Assembly: GCF_036127095.1 (NCBI RefSeq) | Contig: NZ_CP108006.1 | Location: 868,001-932,000 of the forward strand | Reading direction: 5' to 3' | DNA length: 64,000 nt | Origin: Streptomyces sp. NBC_00335 | GTDB taxonomy: Bacteria; Actinomycetota; Actinomycetes; Streptomycetales; Streptomycetaceae | Shown here: piece by piece, positions 40,840 through 50,142 of the stretch | How the letters are laid out: every line of letters starts with the position of its first letter | Position numbering within the stretch: position 1 is the first letter of the stretch | The notes under the pieces: generated by a model | What the model saw: the letters and a program-made list of their open reading frames with translations, nothing else | The model's database searches: none | What the model was told of the DNA's origin: nothing | Made by a program: the position numbers and the translations under genes

Positions 40840-40859
40840 GTGGACGCCGGGCGTGCGGG

Positions 40860-41033
40860 TCAGTGCTTGAAGACGTCCTTGATCTTTTCCTTGGCCTGGC
40901 GGGCGTCGCCCTTTGCTTGCTCCGCACGGCCCTCGGTCGTCAGTCGCTTGTTGCCCACCAGGCGGCCGGCCGTCTCCTTGAGTTTGCCCTTGGCCTGCTC
41001 GGTCCTGGCCCGGCTCTTCTCGTCCTTCGACAC
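40860..41033 (-). CDS. CsbD-family stress protein (57 aa)
   Basis: MSKDEKSRARTEQAKGKLKE, TAGRLVGNKRLTTEGRAEQA then KGDARQAKEKIKDVFKH is a typical CsbD protein, with its K-G-K-x-K-E-x-x-G and A-E-Q-A-K-G-x-x-x-Q repeats. CsbD is a SigB-controlled general stress protein in Bacillus. The GTG at 41033 follows AGGGAG by 9 nt. The gene is complete and has its own terminator. Confidence 0.88.
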   Translation of the reverse strand: MSKDEKSRARTEQAKGKLKETAGRLVGNKRLTTEGRAEQAKGDARQAKEKIKDVFKH

Positions 41034-41180
41034 AGCTGATCACTCCCTGAGGGACGGGGAACTCCTTGCCCTCCTCGTCTGACCCGGATCGCGGCCCGCA
41101 AACGCACAGGCCGACTCCTGCGGGAGCACCCGCCCGCCACCCGAAAGCGTGCCTGCCGGCTCAGGGTCGGCGTCGAGTGC

Positions 41181-42278
41181 TCAGTCGGACTGCCCAGCGC
41201 TGGTGATCAGTCCTATCAGCGCCGGCAGCCCGCCGTCGGACACTGCGCGGCGCTGACGGTCTGCCGGGGTGCCTTCCTGGAGCAGCCGGTGCGCGAGGGC
41301 GCTGACCTCCCGGAGGTCACCGGCCTCTTCCAGGGCCGGTGAGATGTGGCGGATGAGAGAGCACAGGACGTCGCCGCTGCTTCCGGGGCGGCCGTCCGGC
41401 CCTAGGAGGGTGCCGTTCAATCCGTATCGGGCGGCGTGCCAGCTCGAAGCTTGGAGAAGTTCCGCGTCCGCCGCAGTGGCCGGCGGGGTGCCCGCCTTCT
41501 CCTCGGCGATCGCCGTGGCGACCAGGGCGCGGACGATGCCGGCGAGCATCACGGCGTCGTCCGGCCTCAGTTGTACGTCCAGGCAGCGCACCTCTACGGT
41601 CGGGTAGCGGTCGGACAGCCTTGCCTGCCAGTAGACCTGTCCTCGGTCGGCGATCACTCCGGAGGCCACCAGTGCCTGCAGCCTTCGCTCGTAGTCGGCG
41701 ATCCCGTCGAAGTGCGGAGGCAGGCCGCTGACCGGCCAGCGGCTGAAGACGATGGTCCGCCAGCTGGCAAATCCAGTGTCGCGCCCGTCCCACAGGGGCG
41801 AGTTCGCCGACATGGCCAGCAGCGTCGGCAGCCACACCCGGATGCGGTTCAGTACGGCCACGCCCGTCTCGGCATCGGGAATCCCCACATGGACGTGCAT
41901 CCCGCAGATGAGGTGCTCGTCCACCAGTTGGCGCGCCTCCCCCTCCATCTTCAAGTACCGGGGTGTCCGTGTGACGGGCACCGGCAGCGCCCCTCGCACC
42001 GGCGCCGCACCGGTCGCCGCAACCCGGCAGCCGCTGGCCTCTGCAGCTGACGCCAGCGCATGGCGCAGCCGAAGCAGGTGCCCTCCGACTTCCTCGAGGT
42101 TCCAGCAGACGGGAGTGGCCACCTCGATCTGCGCCTGGAGCAGCTCGTCCTGGACTTCGCCCTGTTCCGTGAGGGCGCCGAGGCCAGCCCTACGGCGCAC
42201 CTCCTCGACCAGCGGAGTCGGGACGGCGGTGTCCGGGTCCAGCAGCAGATACTCTTCTTCGACTCCGAGGGTGATCAC
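41181..42278 (-). CDS. YbdK-type carboxylate-amine ligase, glutamate-cysteine ligase-like (365 aa)
   Basis: The start [16 protein letters not shown] and the blocks [40 protein letters not shown] and [20 protein letters not shown] are the YbdK/GCS2 family pattern. Such enzymes form gamma-glutamyl bonds with weak GCL activity; the true substrate is uncertain. The GTG at 42278 sits directly on its AGGAG, but an earlier start is not supported. Confidence 0.85.
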   Translation of the reverse strand: MITLGVEEEYLLLDPDTAVPTPLVEEVRRRAGLGALTEQGEVQDELLQAQIEVATPVCWNLEEVGGHLLRLRHALASAAEASGCRVAATGAAPVRGALPVPVTRTPRYLKMEGEARQLVDEHLICGMHVHVGIPDAETGVAVLNRIRVWLPTLLAMSANSPLWDGRDTGFASWRTIVFSRWPVSGLPPHFDGIADYERRLQALVASGVIADRGQVYWQARLSDRYPTVEVRCLDVQLRPDDAVMLAGIVRALVATAIAEEKAGTPPATAADAELLQASSWHAARYGLNGTLLGPDGRPGSSGDVLCSLIRHISPALEEAGDLREVSALAHRLLQEGTPADRQRRAVSDGGLPALIGLITSAGQSD

Positions 42279-42507
42279 CTCCTGCGGCTACCCGCACGTC
42301 CCATGATCACCCCCACCTGCCCGGTCGGATCCCGCCACTGGCCAGGGCAGGGGCGTACGCAGGGCACTGTGCCCGTGAAGTGACCTACGAGCGCGCCGCA
42401 GGGTTACGGTGAACGGGTGGGCCCGGCTCGGGGAGCGGTTCTCCCTCGCTTTCCGCGAGGGTGCTCCGGTCGCCGGTTTCGGGGTCCCCGCCAGTCGCCG
42501 CGGAGGT
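42279..42507. other. Spacer between YbdK and the DUF4235 operon
   Basis: No gene or strong hairpin was seen. Confidence 0.35.
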
Positions 42508-42774
42508 CTACCCCGGCCAGGTGCCCGTGACCCGCCGGGTCGCGAGGGCCCCGGACCGGTCGACGGCCGCCTTGACGACGGCGAAGATCGCGCCTTGGAG
42601 GGCGGCGGCAATCAGGATCTCCTTCCAGGAGCGGTCCTCATCTGTGGCATCTGGGGCATCCCCCTCCCCTTCGATCACCTTCCAGGCCTGCCTGAACGCC
42701 ATCCCTGCGAGCATGCCGCTCGCCGCCCCCAGCACCAGCCCGACCGGCTTGTACGCGACCTTGGACGCCTTCAC
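42508..42774 (-). CDS. DUF4235 membrane protein (88 aa)
   Basis: MKASKVAYKPVGLVLGAASG then MLAGMAFRQAWKVIEGEGDA and WKEILIAAALQGAIFAVVKA is DUF4235, with two predicted membrane helices. The GTG at 42774 overlaps the DUF3618 stop (GTGA). With DUF3618 and the holin-like fragment it forms a typical Streptomyces three-gene operon of unknown role, perhaps in the envelope. Confidence 0.85.
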   Translation of the reverse strand: MKASKVAYKPVGLVLGAASGMLAGMAFRQAWKVIEGEGDAPDATDEDRSWKEILIAAALQGAIFAVVKAAVDRSGALATRRVTGTWPG

Positions 42775-43221
42775 TTTCGCCCCCGGCCACGACGCACCAG
42801 CAGGATGACGATCAAGGCCGCTCCGATGGCGATCAGCGGAGTGCGGTTGGCCCATGCCCTGGTGGCAACCCGGTCTGCTTCGTCGAGTACCGGGTCCGGT
42901 GTCTTGTCCTTCGAAATTCGCGGTCTGCTCCGTCATCACGGACGCCTTCTCCATGGCGTGTGCCGTGAGGTCCTGGGCCTGAGCCTTGGCGTCGGCCGCC
43001 ACGTCCATGGCCTGCGCCTTGATATCGGCTGCCTTCTCCTTGGCCTGGGCCTTGACGTCGGCCTTGGCCGCAAGTGCTTCGACGGTCTGGCCGAGCTCAT
43101 CGCGAGTGTGCTCGATCCGGACGCGCAGTTCCTCGGACGAGGGGGTGGAGTCGCTCTTGTGGGAGTGGCTCGGCTGGTTTGGCAGGTTCGGCTGGTTTGG
43201 CAGGTTCGGCTGGTTCCTCAT
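42771..43221 (-). pseudogene. DUF3618 protein gene with a one-base frameshift
   Basis: The start MRNQPNLPNQPNLPNQPSHS carries a short N-L-P-N-Q-P repeat. SEELRVRIEHTRDELGQTVE then ALAAKADVKAQAKEKAADIK is DUF3618. The frame is lost near 42912-42916, and the next frame continues DPVLDEADRVATRAWANRTP then LIAIGAALIVILLVRRGRGR, the expected C-terminal helix. The length is 3n+1. One inserted base, real or a sequencing error, would explain it. AAGGAGAG precedes the ATG. Confidence 0.78.
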
Positions 43222-43335
43222 CGGTGGGCCCTCTCCTTGATCTCGGCCACATCGGCCTTGACGCTGTTCACGGTCTGCTCGGGCACGGGTGGGACGGACC
43301 GCGCGATCCGCTTCTTGCCGACCACCGCCGGCGCG
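43218..43335 (-). pseudogene. C-terminal fragment of a phage-holin-family (Phage_holin_3_6-type) protein
   Basis: AVVGKKRIARSVPPVPEQTV then NSVKADVAEIKERAHR is the conserved end of the actinobacterial holin-like membrane protein that normally precedes DUF3618. Its stop overlaps the DUF3618 ATG (ATGA). The membrane-spanning front is gone; upstream is the terminator of the PRC gene. Confidence 0.65.
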
Positions 43336-43392
43336 GTCGCCGTTCAGCCGGATGGCGCCGGGCAGGACGCCATCGACCCTTGCCGGGGAAAT

Positions 43393-43435
43393 GCGTGAGG
43401 GGGCCCGAACTCGCGGAGTTCGGACCCCCTCACGC
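43393..43435 (-). terminator. 20-bp terminator of the third PRC-barrel gene
   Basis: GCGTGAGGGGGCCCGAACTC (43393-43412) pairs with GAGTTCGGACCCCCTCACGC (43416-43435) with a single C/A mismatch. Confidence 0.85.
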
Positions 43436-43441
43436 GGGGAG

Positions 43442-43810
43442 TCAGGCGGGCCGACCGCCGAAGGGGGCGCCGGTGCCGTAGTACGTGCCCAGCTCCTCGT
43501 GGTATCCCGCGTCCCCGAGGTGCTTGTCCCGGTGGAACTCGGGAGCGCTCTTGATCTGCTCCTTGGTCCGGTCCACGTAGACCTTCTTGTCCTCCGGGTC
43601 GACCCGGAGGACCGTGCTCGCCGGCAGCAGGACCTCCTTGCCGAAGATCCAGACCCCGGTGTCCACGACCAGATGGGCGTCACCGACCTCGTCGGAGTGC
43701 TTGTCCACCTTGCCGATGTCACCGTCGACCGCCTCGACCTTGAAACCGGTCAGATCGGTCCCGGCCAGATGGCCCGAGGTGGACTTGTAACTCCACACAT
43801 GCTCAGTCAC
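43442..43810 (-). CDS. PRC-barrel domain protein (122 aa)
   Basis: MTEHVWSYKSTSGHLAGTDL and FKVEAVDGDIGKVDKHSDEV are nearly the same as in the 33.5 kb copy; LVVDTGVWIFGKEVLLPAST and YYGTGAPFGGRPA also match. The GTG start is preceded by the conserved 20-base leader (43811-43830, read on the minus strand). A 20-bp terminator follows. It is a recent paralogue, probably with the same unknown function. Confidence 0.88.
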   Translation of the reverse strand: MTEHVWSYKSTSGHLAGTDLTGFKVEAVDGDIGKVDKHSDEVGDAHLVVDTGVWIFGKEVLLPASTVLRVDPEDKKVYVDRTKEQIKSAPEFHRDKHLGDAGYHEELGTYYGTGAPFGGRPA

Positions 43811-44330
43811 GCGAAAACAACTCCTCCGGTAAGCGGAGGACGGCAAAGGGATCACCCCTGCCGCCCCTCCATTTCCGATGCCTTGCAGCGGACGGCGTCG
43901 CCTTCCGCTTGGACTCCCGCCTGCCCCTGTCCCGGAACCCCATGCCTGCGTCACTGAAGAGAATTCGGAACGGCAGCCGCAGGTGCGTGGCATCAGCCGG
44001 TATCGAGGCCACCGATCAGGCCGCTGAGGAACCGGATGCAACCACTGGCCGGGCCCACGCCACGCGTACGGGGAAGGAGGGCTGGTCAGTCCTTGAGAAA
44101 CGGCCTGGAGCAGGTCGCCGACCTTGGCTCCTCCGCGTCGAACGGACGGACCCCGGCTCGGTGAAGGCTGGTGGCCTCGCCCAGGGCAAGGCCGTCACCA
44201 TCGGCGCCGACGAACCACCCCAGGCCACGTCTGCCCCGTACTTCAGCGAGCCGCGCACCGGCCTGAGGACGGCCAGGCCACGATGGTTGCCCGCAGGCGC
44301 GGACGCGTGCGGACAGCAGAGGAGAAAACC
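43811..44330. other. Spacer without a clear gene
   Basis: The first 20 bases are the conserved PRC leader. Next to it CCTCCG and CGGAGG (43824-43840 region) can pair. Beyond that no frame reads as a protein. Confidence 0.4.
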
Positions 44331-44738
44331 TTGGTCACTGTCGACGTTCAGCACTGCGGCAGCTCGGTCCTGGTCAGAGTCACCGGCGCACTCGACGGGG
44401 CCGCGGACGAGAAGCTCCAACAAGCGCTGGACGGTGTCACTGCTTACCAGCGGGACCTTCTGGTGGACCTGCACGGGGTCGCGGTCATGGACGGTGATGG
44501 CCTGCTGCACCTCTTGGACCTGCACCGGCGCGCGGAGTGCCTGGGCTTGCGGGTGCTGGTCACCGGCTGGCAGTCGCAGCCCCAGCAGTGCATGGCCGAG
44601 GTGGTCGGCATCCCCGGGCCCGGCTCGGCGACCGGAGAGCGGTACGCGCTGGCGGGGTTCCGCCGCCTCATCGAGGACCGGGCGCAGCGCGCCCGGGACC
44701 GTGCGGATTCCGCTGCCGGGTGGCCGCCGCTCGCCTAG
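44331..44738 (+). CDS. STAS-domain antagonist, TTG start (135 aa)
   Basis: VTVDVQHCGSSVLVRVTGAL, LLVDLHGVAVMDGDGLLHLL and LRVLVTGWQSQPQQCMAEVV form the STAS fold. The phospho-acceptor loop is M-D-G-D-G-L rather than D-S-S-G-L: an acidic residue replaces serine, so it may be a constitutive antagonist. GAGGAG precedes the TTG at 44331 by 6 nt. It precedes the KatE gene on the same strand but is separated by 234 nt. Confidence 0.75.
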   Translation: MVTVDVQHCGSSVLVRVTGALDGAADEKLQQALDGVTAYQRDLLVDLHGVAVMDGDGLLHLLDLHRRAECLGLRVLVTGWQSQPQQCMAEVVGIPGPGSATGERYALAGFRRLIEDRAQRARDRADSAAGWPPLA

Positions 44739-44972
44739 TGCGGGTGGCCCGCCGGCGTCGCATTCCGCCGCCAAAGAATCGTCGATGTCACGTGATGGAC
44801 CTCCCCTCGTGCCGCCGATCACGCAGCCCGCTCTTAGCCGAGATGGACGTACTCGGCGTGCCCGCGGCGAAAGGAAGGCGAAGGCTTTCCCCTGGGGCAT
44901 GACTGCCGCCTGCCGGGTGGACGGCAGAAGTTCTCGCTGGCCCCGCAGGCCGCCCAGGAGGAGACGTAACGC

Positions 44973-47216
44973 ATGGTGCAGAAGAAGGCGACCAAAGCCA
45001 CGGCCAAGAAGGCCGCGCCTGCCAAGCCGAAGAAGCAGGCCGGCTCCCCCGGCGTGTCTGGCCGAACCGCCCCGCGACCGCACGAGCCATTGCCTGCGAA
45101 ACCGGACCAGGACGGCCCGGACACCCTCAGCCCCACGGGACAGCCCACCGGCGCGCCCCAGGCCGCGGTGGCGCAGGGCGGTGCGTACCTGACGACCGCG
45201 CAGGGGGCCCGGCTGTACGAGAGCGATCATTCGTTGAAGGCGGGTGCGCGGGGGCCGGTGCTGCTGCAGGACCACCACCTGCGGGAGAAGATCACGCACT
45301 TCGACCACGAGCGGATTCCCGAGCGGGTCGTCCACGCGCGTGGTGCCGCCGCCCACGGGATCTTCCAGGGCTACGGCACCGCGGGGAAGGTCACCAAGGC
45401 GGCATTTTTGGCGAAGGGCGCCGAGACGCCGGTCTTCGTACGGTTCTCCACGGTCCTCGGATCGCGCGGCTCGGCGGACACGGTGCGTGACACGCGCGGG
45501 TTCGCCACGAAGTTCTACACCGGTGAGGGCACCTTCGACCTGGTGGGCAACAACATTCCGGTGTTCTTCATCCAGGACGCCGTCAAGTTCCCCGACGTCA
45601 TCCACGCCGGCAAACCGCACCCCGACCGGGAGATCCCGCAGGCGCAGAGCGCGCACGACACGTTCTGGGACTTCGTGTCCCTGCACACCGAGGCCACCCA
45701 CCACACCATCTGGAACATGTCCGACCGGGCGATCCCCCGCTCGCTGCGGATGATGGAGGGCTTCGGCGTCCACACCTTCCGCCTCGTCAACGCCAAGGGC
45801 GCCACGACGCTGGTGAAGTTCCACTGGAAGCCGAAGCTCGGCGTGCACTCCCTGGTCTGGGAGGAGGCGCAGATCACCAACGGCATGGACCCGGACTTCC
45901 ACCGCCGTGACCTGGCCGACGCGATCGAGGCGGGCGCGTTCCCCCAGTGGGAACTGGGCATCCAGACCTTCCCCGACACCGCGGACCAGACCTTCGAGGG
46001 CATCGACCTGCTCGACCCCACGAAGATCGTTCCGGAGGAACTGGCCCCGGTCCGCCCCATCGGGCTGATGACGCTGAACGCCAACCCGACGAACTACTTC
46101 GCGGAGACCGAGCAGGTCGCCTTCCACCCCGGCCACCTGGTCCCGGGCATCGATGTCACCGACGACCCGCTGCTCGCAGGCAGGCTCTTCTCGTACCTCG
46201 ATACGCAGATCAGCAGGCTCGGCGGCCCCAACTTCGGCCAGCTCCCCATCAACCGCCCGCACGCCCCCGTCAACGACATGCTCCGCGACGGCATGCACCA
46301 GACCGCCGTCCACGCCGGGGCCGCGCCGTACCGGCCCAACAGCCTCGACGGAGGCTGCCCCTTCCTCGCCGGTGCCGATACGGGCGCCTTCATCGAGGTA
46401 CCCGTCGCCCTGCCCGCGGCAGCGAAGGTCCGCGAGGCTCCCGCCTCGTTCGCCGACCACTTCTCCCAGCCGCGCCTCTTCTGGCTGAGCATGACGCCGG
46501 TCGAGCGCGAGCACATCATCGCCGCGTATACCTTCGAGCTCACCAAGTGCCACGAGCAGGCCGTCAAGGAACGCGCACTGTCCGTCCTGGCGAACATCGA
46601 CCCGCAGCTGTGCGAGGAGGTGGCCACCGGGCTCGGACTTCCCGCGCCGGCCCCAACCCAGCCCCTCACCGAACCGGCACCGAGCCCGGCGCTGTCCCAA
46701 GTCGGCGGCACCTGGCCGCTCGACGGACGGGTCGTCGGCATCGTCGCCGACGCCGGTTCCGATCTGAAGGGCGTCCGTACCGTGCGGGACGCCGTCCTGA
46801 AGGCCGGAATGGTCCCGCTCGTGATCGCCCCCACCGGGGGCACGCTCGGAACCGGGAAGAGCCCGGTCACGGTCCAGCGGACGTTCGCCGCCACGCGTTC
46901 CATCGAGTTCGACGCCCTCCTCCTCTCCGGCACGCCCGCGGCCGCGGCCGACGCCCGCGGCGCCCGCGACTCCAAGGCCGGAGCCCCGTACTCGAACGGC
47001 CCCGACCCCCGAGTCCTCCTGCTGCTCGCGGAGGCCTACCGCCACGGCAAGGCCATCGGCGGCTGGAACGACTCGTCCCGCATCCTGAACGCGGCCGGCA
47101 TCCGGGAGGGTGACCCCGGCATCACGTTCGCCGGCAGCCCCACCGCCGCCTTCAAGGGCATCGCCCAGGGGCTGACGGAACACCGCGCCTGGGACAGGTT
47201 CCCCACCTCGGTCTGA
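44973..47216 (+). CDS. katE: Large-subunit catalase with C-terminal DJ-1/PfpI-like domain (747 aa)
   Basis: A Lys/Ala/Pro-rich N-terminal extension (about 1-60) precedes the catalase core. The distal heme region is [18 protein letters not shown], then [20 protein letters not shown]. The proximal heme ligand motif is RLFSYLDTQ, with the tyrosine near residue 408. Residues about 580-745 are a class I glutamine-amidotransferase/DJ-1-like domain ([20 protein letters not shown]), as in HPII. It disproportionates hydrogen peroxide. GGAGGAG precedes the ATG. HPII-type catalases are typical of stationary phase and stress. Confidence 0.95.
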   Translation: MVQKKATKATAKKAAPAKPKKQAGSPGVSGRTAPRPHEPLPAKPDQDGPDTLSPTGQPTGAPQAAVAQGGAYLTTAQGARLYESDHSLKAGARGPVLLQDHHLREKITHFDHERIPERVVHARGAAAHGIFQGYGTAGKVTKAAFLAKGAETPVFVRFSTVLGSRGSADTVRDTRGFATKFYTGEGTFDLVGNNIPVFFIQDAVKFPDVIHAGKPHPDREIPQAQSAHDTFWDFVSLHTEATHHTIWNMSDRAIPRSLRMMEGFGVHTFRLVNAKGATTLVKFHWKPKLGVHSLVWEEAQITNGMDPDFHRRDLADAIEAGAFPQWELGIQTFPDTADQTFEGIDLLDPTKIVPEELAPVRPIGLMTLNANPTNYFAETEQVAFHPGHLVPGIDVTDDPLLAGRLFSYLDTQISRLGGPNFGQLPINRPHAPVNDMLRDGMHQTAVHAGAAPYRPNSLDGGCPFLAGADTGAFIEVPVALPAAAKVREAPASFADHFSQPRLFWLSMTPVEREHIIAAYTFELTKCHEQAVKERALSVLANIDPQLCEEVATGLGLPAPAPTQPLTEPAPSPALSQVGGTWPLDGRVVGIVADAGSDLKGVRTVRDAVLKAGMVPLVIAPTGGTLGTGKSPVTVQRTFAATRSIEFDALLLSGTPAAAADARGARDSKAGAPYSNGPDPRVLLLLAEAYRHGKAIGGWNDSSRILNAAGIREGDPGITFAGSPTAAFKGIAQGLTEHRAWDRFPTSV

Positions 47217-47435
47217 ACAAGGCCCACCGGGTCCGCACGGCCCAAGGAAGCCTCGGCCTCTGCTCCCCTGAAGCAGGGGCCGACCGACGGTCATCGTGCA
47301 CCGAAGCCGCAGGGATGTACTCGGGCTGCCCGTTGCAAGATCGGGTAGGCGGAAAGGGCTCGTCCCGCGCGGTGGGCCGCGTGCGGCCTGGCGCCGCGCC
47401 CGGCGCGTCGGCCGCCCCTCGTGCCGGACCGTGGT

Positions 47436-47828
47436 TCAGGGGGTAGCGGTGAGCGGGATGAACGCTGTGATCGTCTTGCCGTCGCCATACGGCCGGATCT
47501 CCGTATGGTCGGCGATCCGGTTGACCAGCAACCAGCCGAACCCACCCGGTACATCAAGGGGTGTTCCCGGCGTGCGAGGGAACAGCGAAGATCTGTCCGA
47601 CACTGCGACCGCCACACATCCCGCGAGAGGCACGACGCGGAAGTCGCTGACGCCGCCGGCGTGGCGGTCCGCGTTGGAGACCAGCTCGGAAACGACCAGC
47701 AGCACGTCGTTCACCAGGTGGTCCCCCACACCGCTCGCCACCAGGACATCGCGGGCGATCGACCGGGCGTCCTCACATCTCAGACCGGCCGTGCGACGTG
47801 GCGCATCCGACATCACCTCTCGCTTCAT
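47436..47828 (-). CDS. HATPase_c_2 anti-sigma kinase (130 aa)
   Basis: VLLVVSELVSNADRHAGGVS is the N box and VSDRSSLFPRTPGTPLDVPG then GFGWLLVNRIADHTEIRPYG the lid. It is one of the shortest such proteins here, with a slightly reduced G1 region. I chose the ATG at 47828; ATGs nearby are also possible. It is divergent from a STAS-like gene at 48.05 kb. Confidence 0.82.
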   Translation of the reverse strand: MKREVMSDAPRRTAGLRCEDARSIARDVLVASGVGDHLVNDVLLVVSELVSNADRHAGGVSDFRVVPLAGCVAVAVSDRSSLFPRTPGTPLDVPGGFGWLLVNRIADHTEIRPYGDGKTITAFIPLTATP

Positions 47829-48053
47829 GACTCGCTTCTTCCCCTTCTCGCCCACTCAACCCACCAGGACGCCTGCGACACATCTCTTCGTCGACTCCGA
47901 GCGGGGGCCTTGTCGAGCCGGCGCCGCAGGAACGGGGTGGGCACCCGCCGTTCTCCACCGCCGCCGATGATGCAGCCCTCGAAGGTCGCGCATACCGGTC
48001 CCAGACGCGGGCATCCGCACGATATCCAGTCGAGGTGATCATGAGGACAAGGA

Positions 48054-48425
48054 GTGTCCGTGCTGCCCTTCAACGTGACCGAGAGCGGTGTGCTGATCAT
48101 CCGACTGCCGGCCGATCTGGATATCGGCGGCCGGGCCGCAGCCGCCTGGGCGATCGACGGATACCTCGCCGCCCACCGGTCCGCACCCGTCATGCTGGAG
48201 CTCTCGGACGCGCCGCTGAGTACCGCCGCGGTGAGCACGGTCGTACGAACCCACCGCATGTGCCGCTCGTCAGGAGCACCGCTGGCCGTCCTCGCGGCGA
48301 CCGCCGAAGCTCGCCGGGCGCTGGAGGCACAGGCGGGGGCCGAGGGGTTGGCCGTCCAACCCACCCGAGCCCTGGCCGCCTCCGCGCTCTCGGCCACCTC
48401 GTCGGCGGTAGCCACAGCAGCGTAG
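48054..48425 (+). CDS. STAS-like domain protein (123 aa)
   Basis: LPFNVTESGVLIIRLPADLD, PVMLELSDAPLSTAAVSTVV and TAEARRALEAQAGAEGLAVQ fit a STAS fold, but the loop reads L-S-T-A-A-V, close to D-S-S-G. It is divergent from the HATPase gene at 47.4-47.8 kb, which is its probable partner. The GTG at 48054 starts the frame, with AAGGAG overlapping. Confidence 0.7.
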   Translation: MSVLPFNVTESGVLIIRLPADLDIGGRAAAAWAIDGYLAAHRSAPVMLELSDAPLSTAAVSTVVRTHRMCRSSGAPLAVLAATAEARRALEAQAGAEGLAVQPTRALAASALSATSSAVATAA

Positions 48426-48525
48426 GCCGCACCCTGGCCCTGCCGGGGGCTCGCGCCACCCGGCGGCCCGCGCCCGTGAGGAGGCGCGGCTTGCGTACTC
48501 CCCCATTGCACGAGGAGATCCCTTC

Positions 48526-48813
48526 ATGAGTACCACCCCGGTCCTGGAAGTCACCCCTCGCCGATCGGTGCACGCAGCCGCCCGTATAGCCGTTGGTCGC
48601 CCGCATTCGGCGCTCGACGCGATGCTGGATGCCGCCTACGAGACGCACCGCCGTTTCCGGCACGGCGCGTTCGCCGAGCCGTGCCCGACCTGCCACGTCT
48701 CGGCGGGCGAGCTCTGCCTGGCGCGACGCAGTGTGCACGCTGCCCGCCGGCTGGCACACCGCGCCCGGGCAACCCAGAGCGGCCCGGGCTTCCCTCCTTT
48801 CACCGCACGGTGA
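48526..48813 (+). CDS. Small zinc-finger-like protein (95 aa)
   Basis: The motif CPTCHVSAGELCLARRSVHA (C-x2-C-x7-C-x6-H) near residues 53-72 resembles the DNA-binding phage zinc finger. A 50-residue basic N-terminus precedes it. It may bind DNA or RNA. GAGGAG precedes the ATG. Confidence 0.6.
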   Translation: MSTTPVLEVTPRRSVHAAARIAVGRPHSALDAMLDAAYETHRRFRHGAFAEPCPTCHVSAGELCLARRSVHAARRLAHRARATQSGPGFPPFTAR

Positions 48814-48833
48814 CCCGCTGGACGGCGGCGCGA

Positions 48834-48936
48834 TGGACATCGACCGTGCGCCGCTGCTCTACGAAGCCCTGCGCACGCTGATCACCCACTCTCAACACGG
48901 CCACCGGCCCGCTCCGTGTCGCCGGGGGCGCAGCAA
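48834..48936 (+). other. Possible gene start cut off by a terminator
   Basis: MDIDRAPLLYEALRTLITHS reads as a plausible N-terminus but runs into the PRC terminator and arginine/cysteine-rich nonsense. It may be a gene fragment. Confidence 0.3.
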
Positions 48937-48977
48937 CAGGGCGGGGGCGACAGCGTGTTGCTGCCGCCCCCGCCCTG
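48937..48977 (-). terminator. 13-bp terminator of the fourth PRC-barrel gene
   Basis: CAGGGCGGGGGCG (48937-48949) pairs with CGCCCCCGCCCTG (48965-48977). Confidence 0.78.
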
Positions 48978-48999
48978 GAGTGCTTGGTGTCCGCTCGCG

Positions 49000-49353
49000 C
49001 TACAGACGGTGCGGTCCGTCGTAGTAGCCGCCGACCTGGCGCTGGTAGTCGGCATCACCGAGGTGCTTGTCCTTGTCGAACTCCGGAGCGTTCTTGATCT
49101 GCTCCTTCGTCCGGTCGACATAGATCTTCTCGTCGTTCGCGTCGATCCGGCTGATCGTGCCCGCCGGCAGCAGGACTTCCTTGCCGAAGATCCACGGACC
49201 GGTGTCGACCACGATGTACGAGGACCCGACTTCATCCGAGTGCTTGTCGACCTTGCCGATGGAACCGTCGCTCGCCTCGACCTTGTACCCCGTCAGATCC
49301 GACCCACCCAGACGGCCGGCAGTCTCGCGGTAACCCCAGAAATTCTCAGTCAT
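49000..49353 (-). CDS. PRC-barrel domain protein (117 aa)
   Basis: MTENFWGYRETAGRLGGSDL then GYKVEASDGSIGKVDKHSDE and DRTKEQIKNAPEFDKDKHLG match the other PRC proteins. The C-terminus is shorter (GGYYDGPHRL). The conserved leader is present with one extra base (49354-49374). The start here is ATG. Confidence 0.87.
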   Translation of the reverse strand: MTENFWGYRETAGRLGGSDLTGYKVEASDGSIGKVDKHSDEVGSSYIVVDTGPWIFGKEVLLPAGTISRIDANDEKIYVDRTKEQIKNAPEFDKDKHLGDADYQRQVGGYYDGPHRL

Positions 49354-49545
49354 GCGAAAAACAACTCCTCCGGTTATGGGGACGCAGGGAAATGGAAATC
49401 CCTACCGCACCTTTCTCTGCTGTGTTCACGGCGGAACTCTCGTTCCGGCCCACCGATCACCTGCCCCGCTTTTCGCCCCGTACACCGGGCCCGATATCCA
49501 ATGCCACCTGGTAGGCCAAATACAGGCCCCCGCACATGGCGAGGC

Positions 49546-49589
49546 GGCGGTGGCCTGTGACCCCCGATCGGGGGTCACAGGCCACCGCC
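49546..49589 (-). terminator. 20-bp terminator shared with the hydrophobic-protein gene
   Basis: The arms 49546-49565 and 49570-49589 (GGCGGTGGCCTGTGACCCCC and complement) are perfect. The core GGCGGTGGCC is the same as in the terminator at 33172-33220, and a relic of the same gene lies just upstream. Confidence 0.8.
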
Positions 49590-49622
49590 ACACCACATCT
49601 GAACTGCGACTCCGTGAACCAG

Positions 49623-49667
49623 CTACCAGCGATACCACCGGCCACTGCCACCCTTCGGGCGGGCGAC
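49623..49667 (-). pseudogene. Last 15 codons of a hydrophobic small protein
   Basis: The frame reads VARPKGGSGRWYRW and TAG, the same as the end of the 33.0 kb hydrophobic protein (VARPKSGSGRWYRW) with one substitution. The membrane helices are missing. The ancestral terminator is retained. Confidence 0.75.
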
Positions 49668-49884
49668 CTATCGACGCAGGCGGGAAAACGTTTCGACCGT
49701 CCTCGGCAGCATGAACCGTGCAACCTCGTACCGCGGGCTCATCGTCGTACCGGCGATCGCATCACCGGACGATTCCCCACCGGGCGGCATCGACAGCTCG
49801 ATGCGGCAGAGCAGACAAGCCCCCGTTTTCAAGCGGCCGCGTGCGGCTTCCGTTTAGCCCACACGGGTGGGGTAGGAGGGCCGC
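49668..49884. other. Spacer without a gene
   Basis: Only the promoter of the small membrane protein gene is likely here. Confidence 0.35.
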
Positions 49885-50142
49885 ATGTTCAACAAGCACC
49901 GAAGTGTTCGTACGACTGCTGTACTTGCCATCAGCTGGGCCGCCTTGACGGGTGTCGAGCGGGTGAGCGAAGGCGCATCCTGGCGGATGGCTCTGCTGCG
50001 CGGGCTGGTGTGGGCGGTCGCGATAGCCGGTGCGTGGTGGTTTGCCGAATGGACTCAGATGGGCCGCCGCACCCGGAGCGACCTCGCAGATCCGGCTGCC
50101 ACCCGCCGGGATCCGAGCGGAACGACGAGGAGCCACACATGA
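49885..50142 (+). CDS. Small membrane protein (85 aa)
   Basis: MFNKHRSVRTTAVLAISWAA, a predicted helix (ALLRGLVWAVAIAGAWWFAE) and a basic polar tail. The AGGAGGG ribosome site is 4 nt from the ATG. Its stop overlaps the start of the next gene (ATGA). Family unknown. Confidence 0.65.
   Translation: MFNKHRSVRTTAVLAISWAALTGVERVSEGASWRMALLRGLVWAVAIAGAWWFAEWTQMGRRTRSDLADPAATRRDPSGTTRSHT

Noticed and set aside
44016..47294. A 1092-residue open frame opposite the catalase gene
   Set aside because: KatE on the plus strand is unambiguous. Long antisense frames are usual where third positions are mostly G or C.
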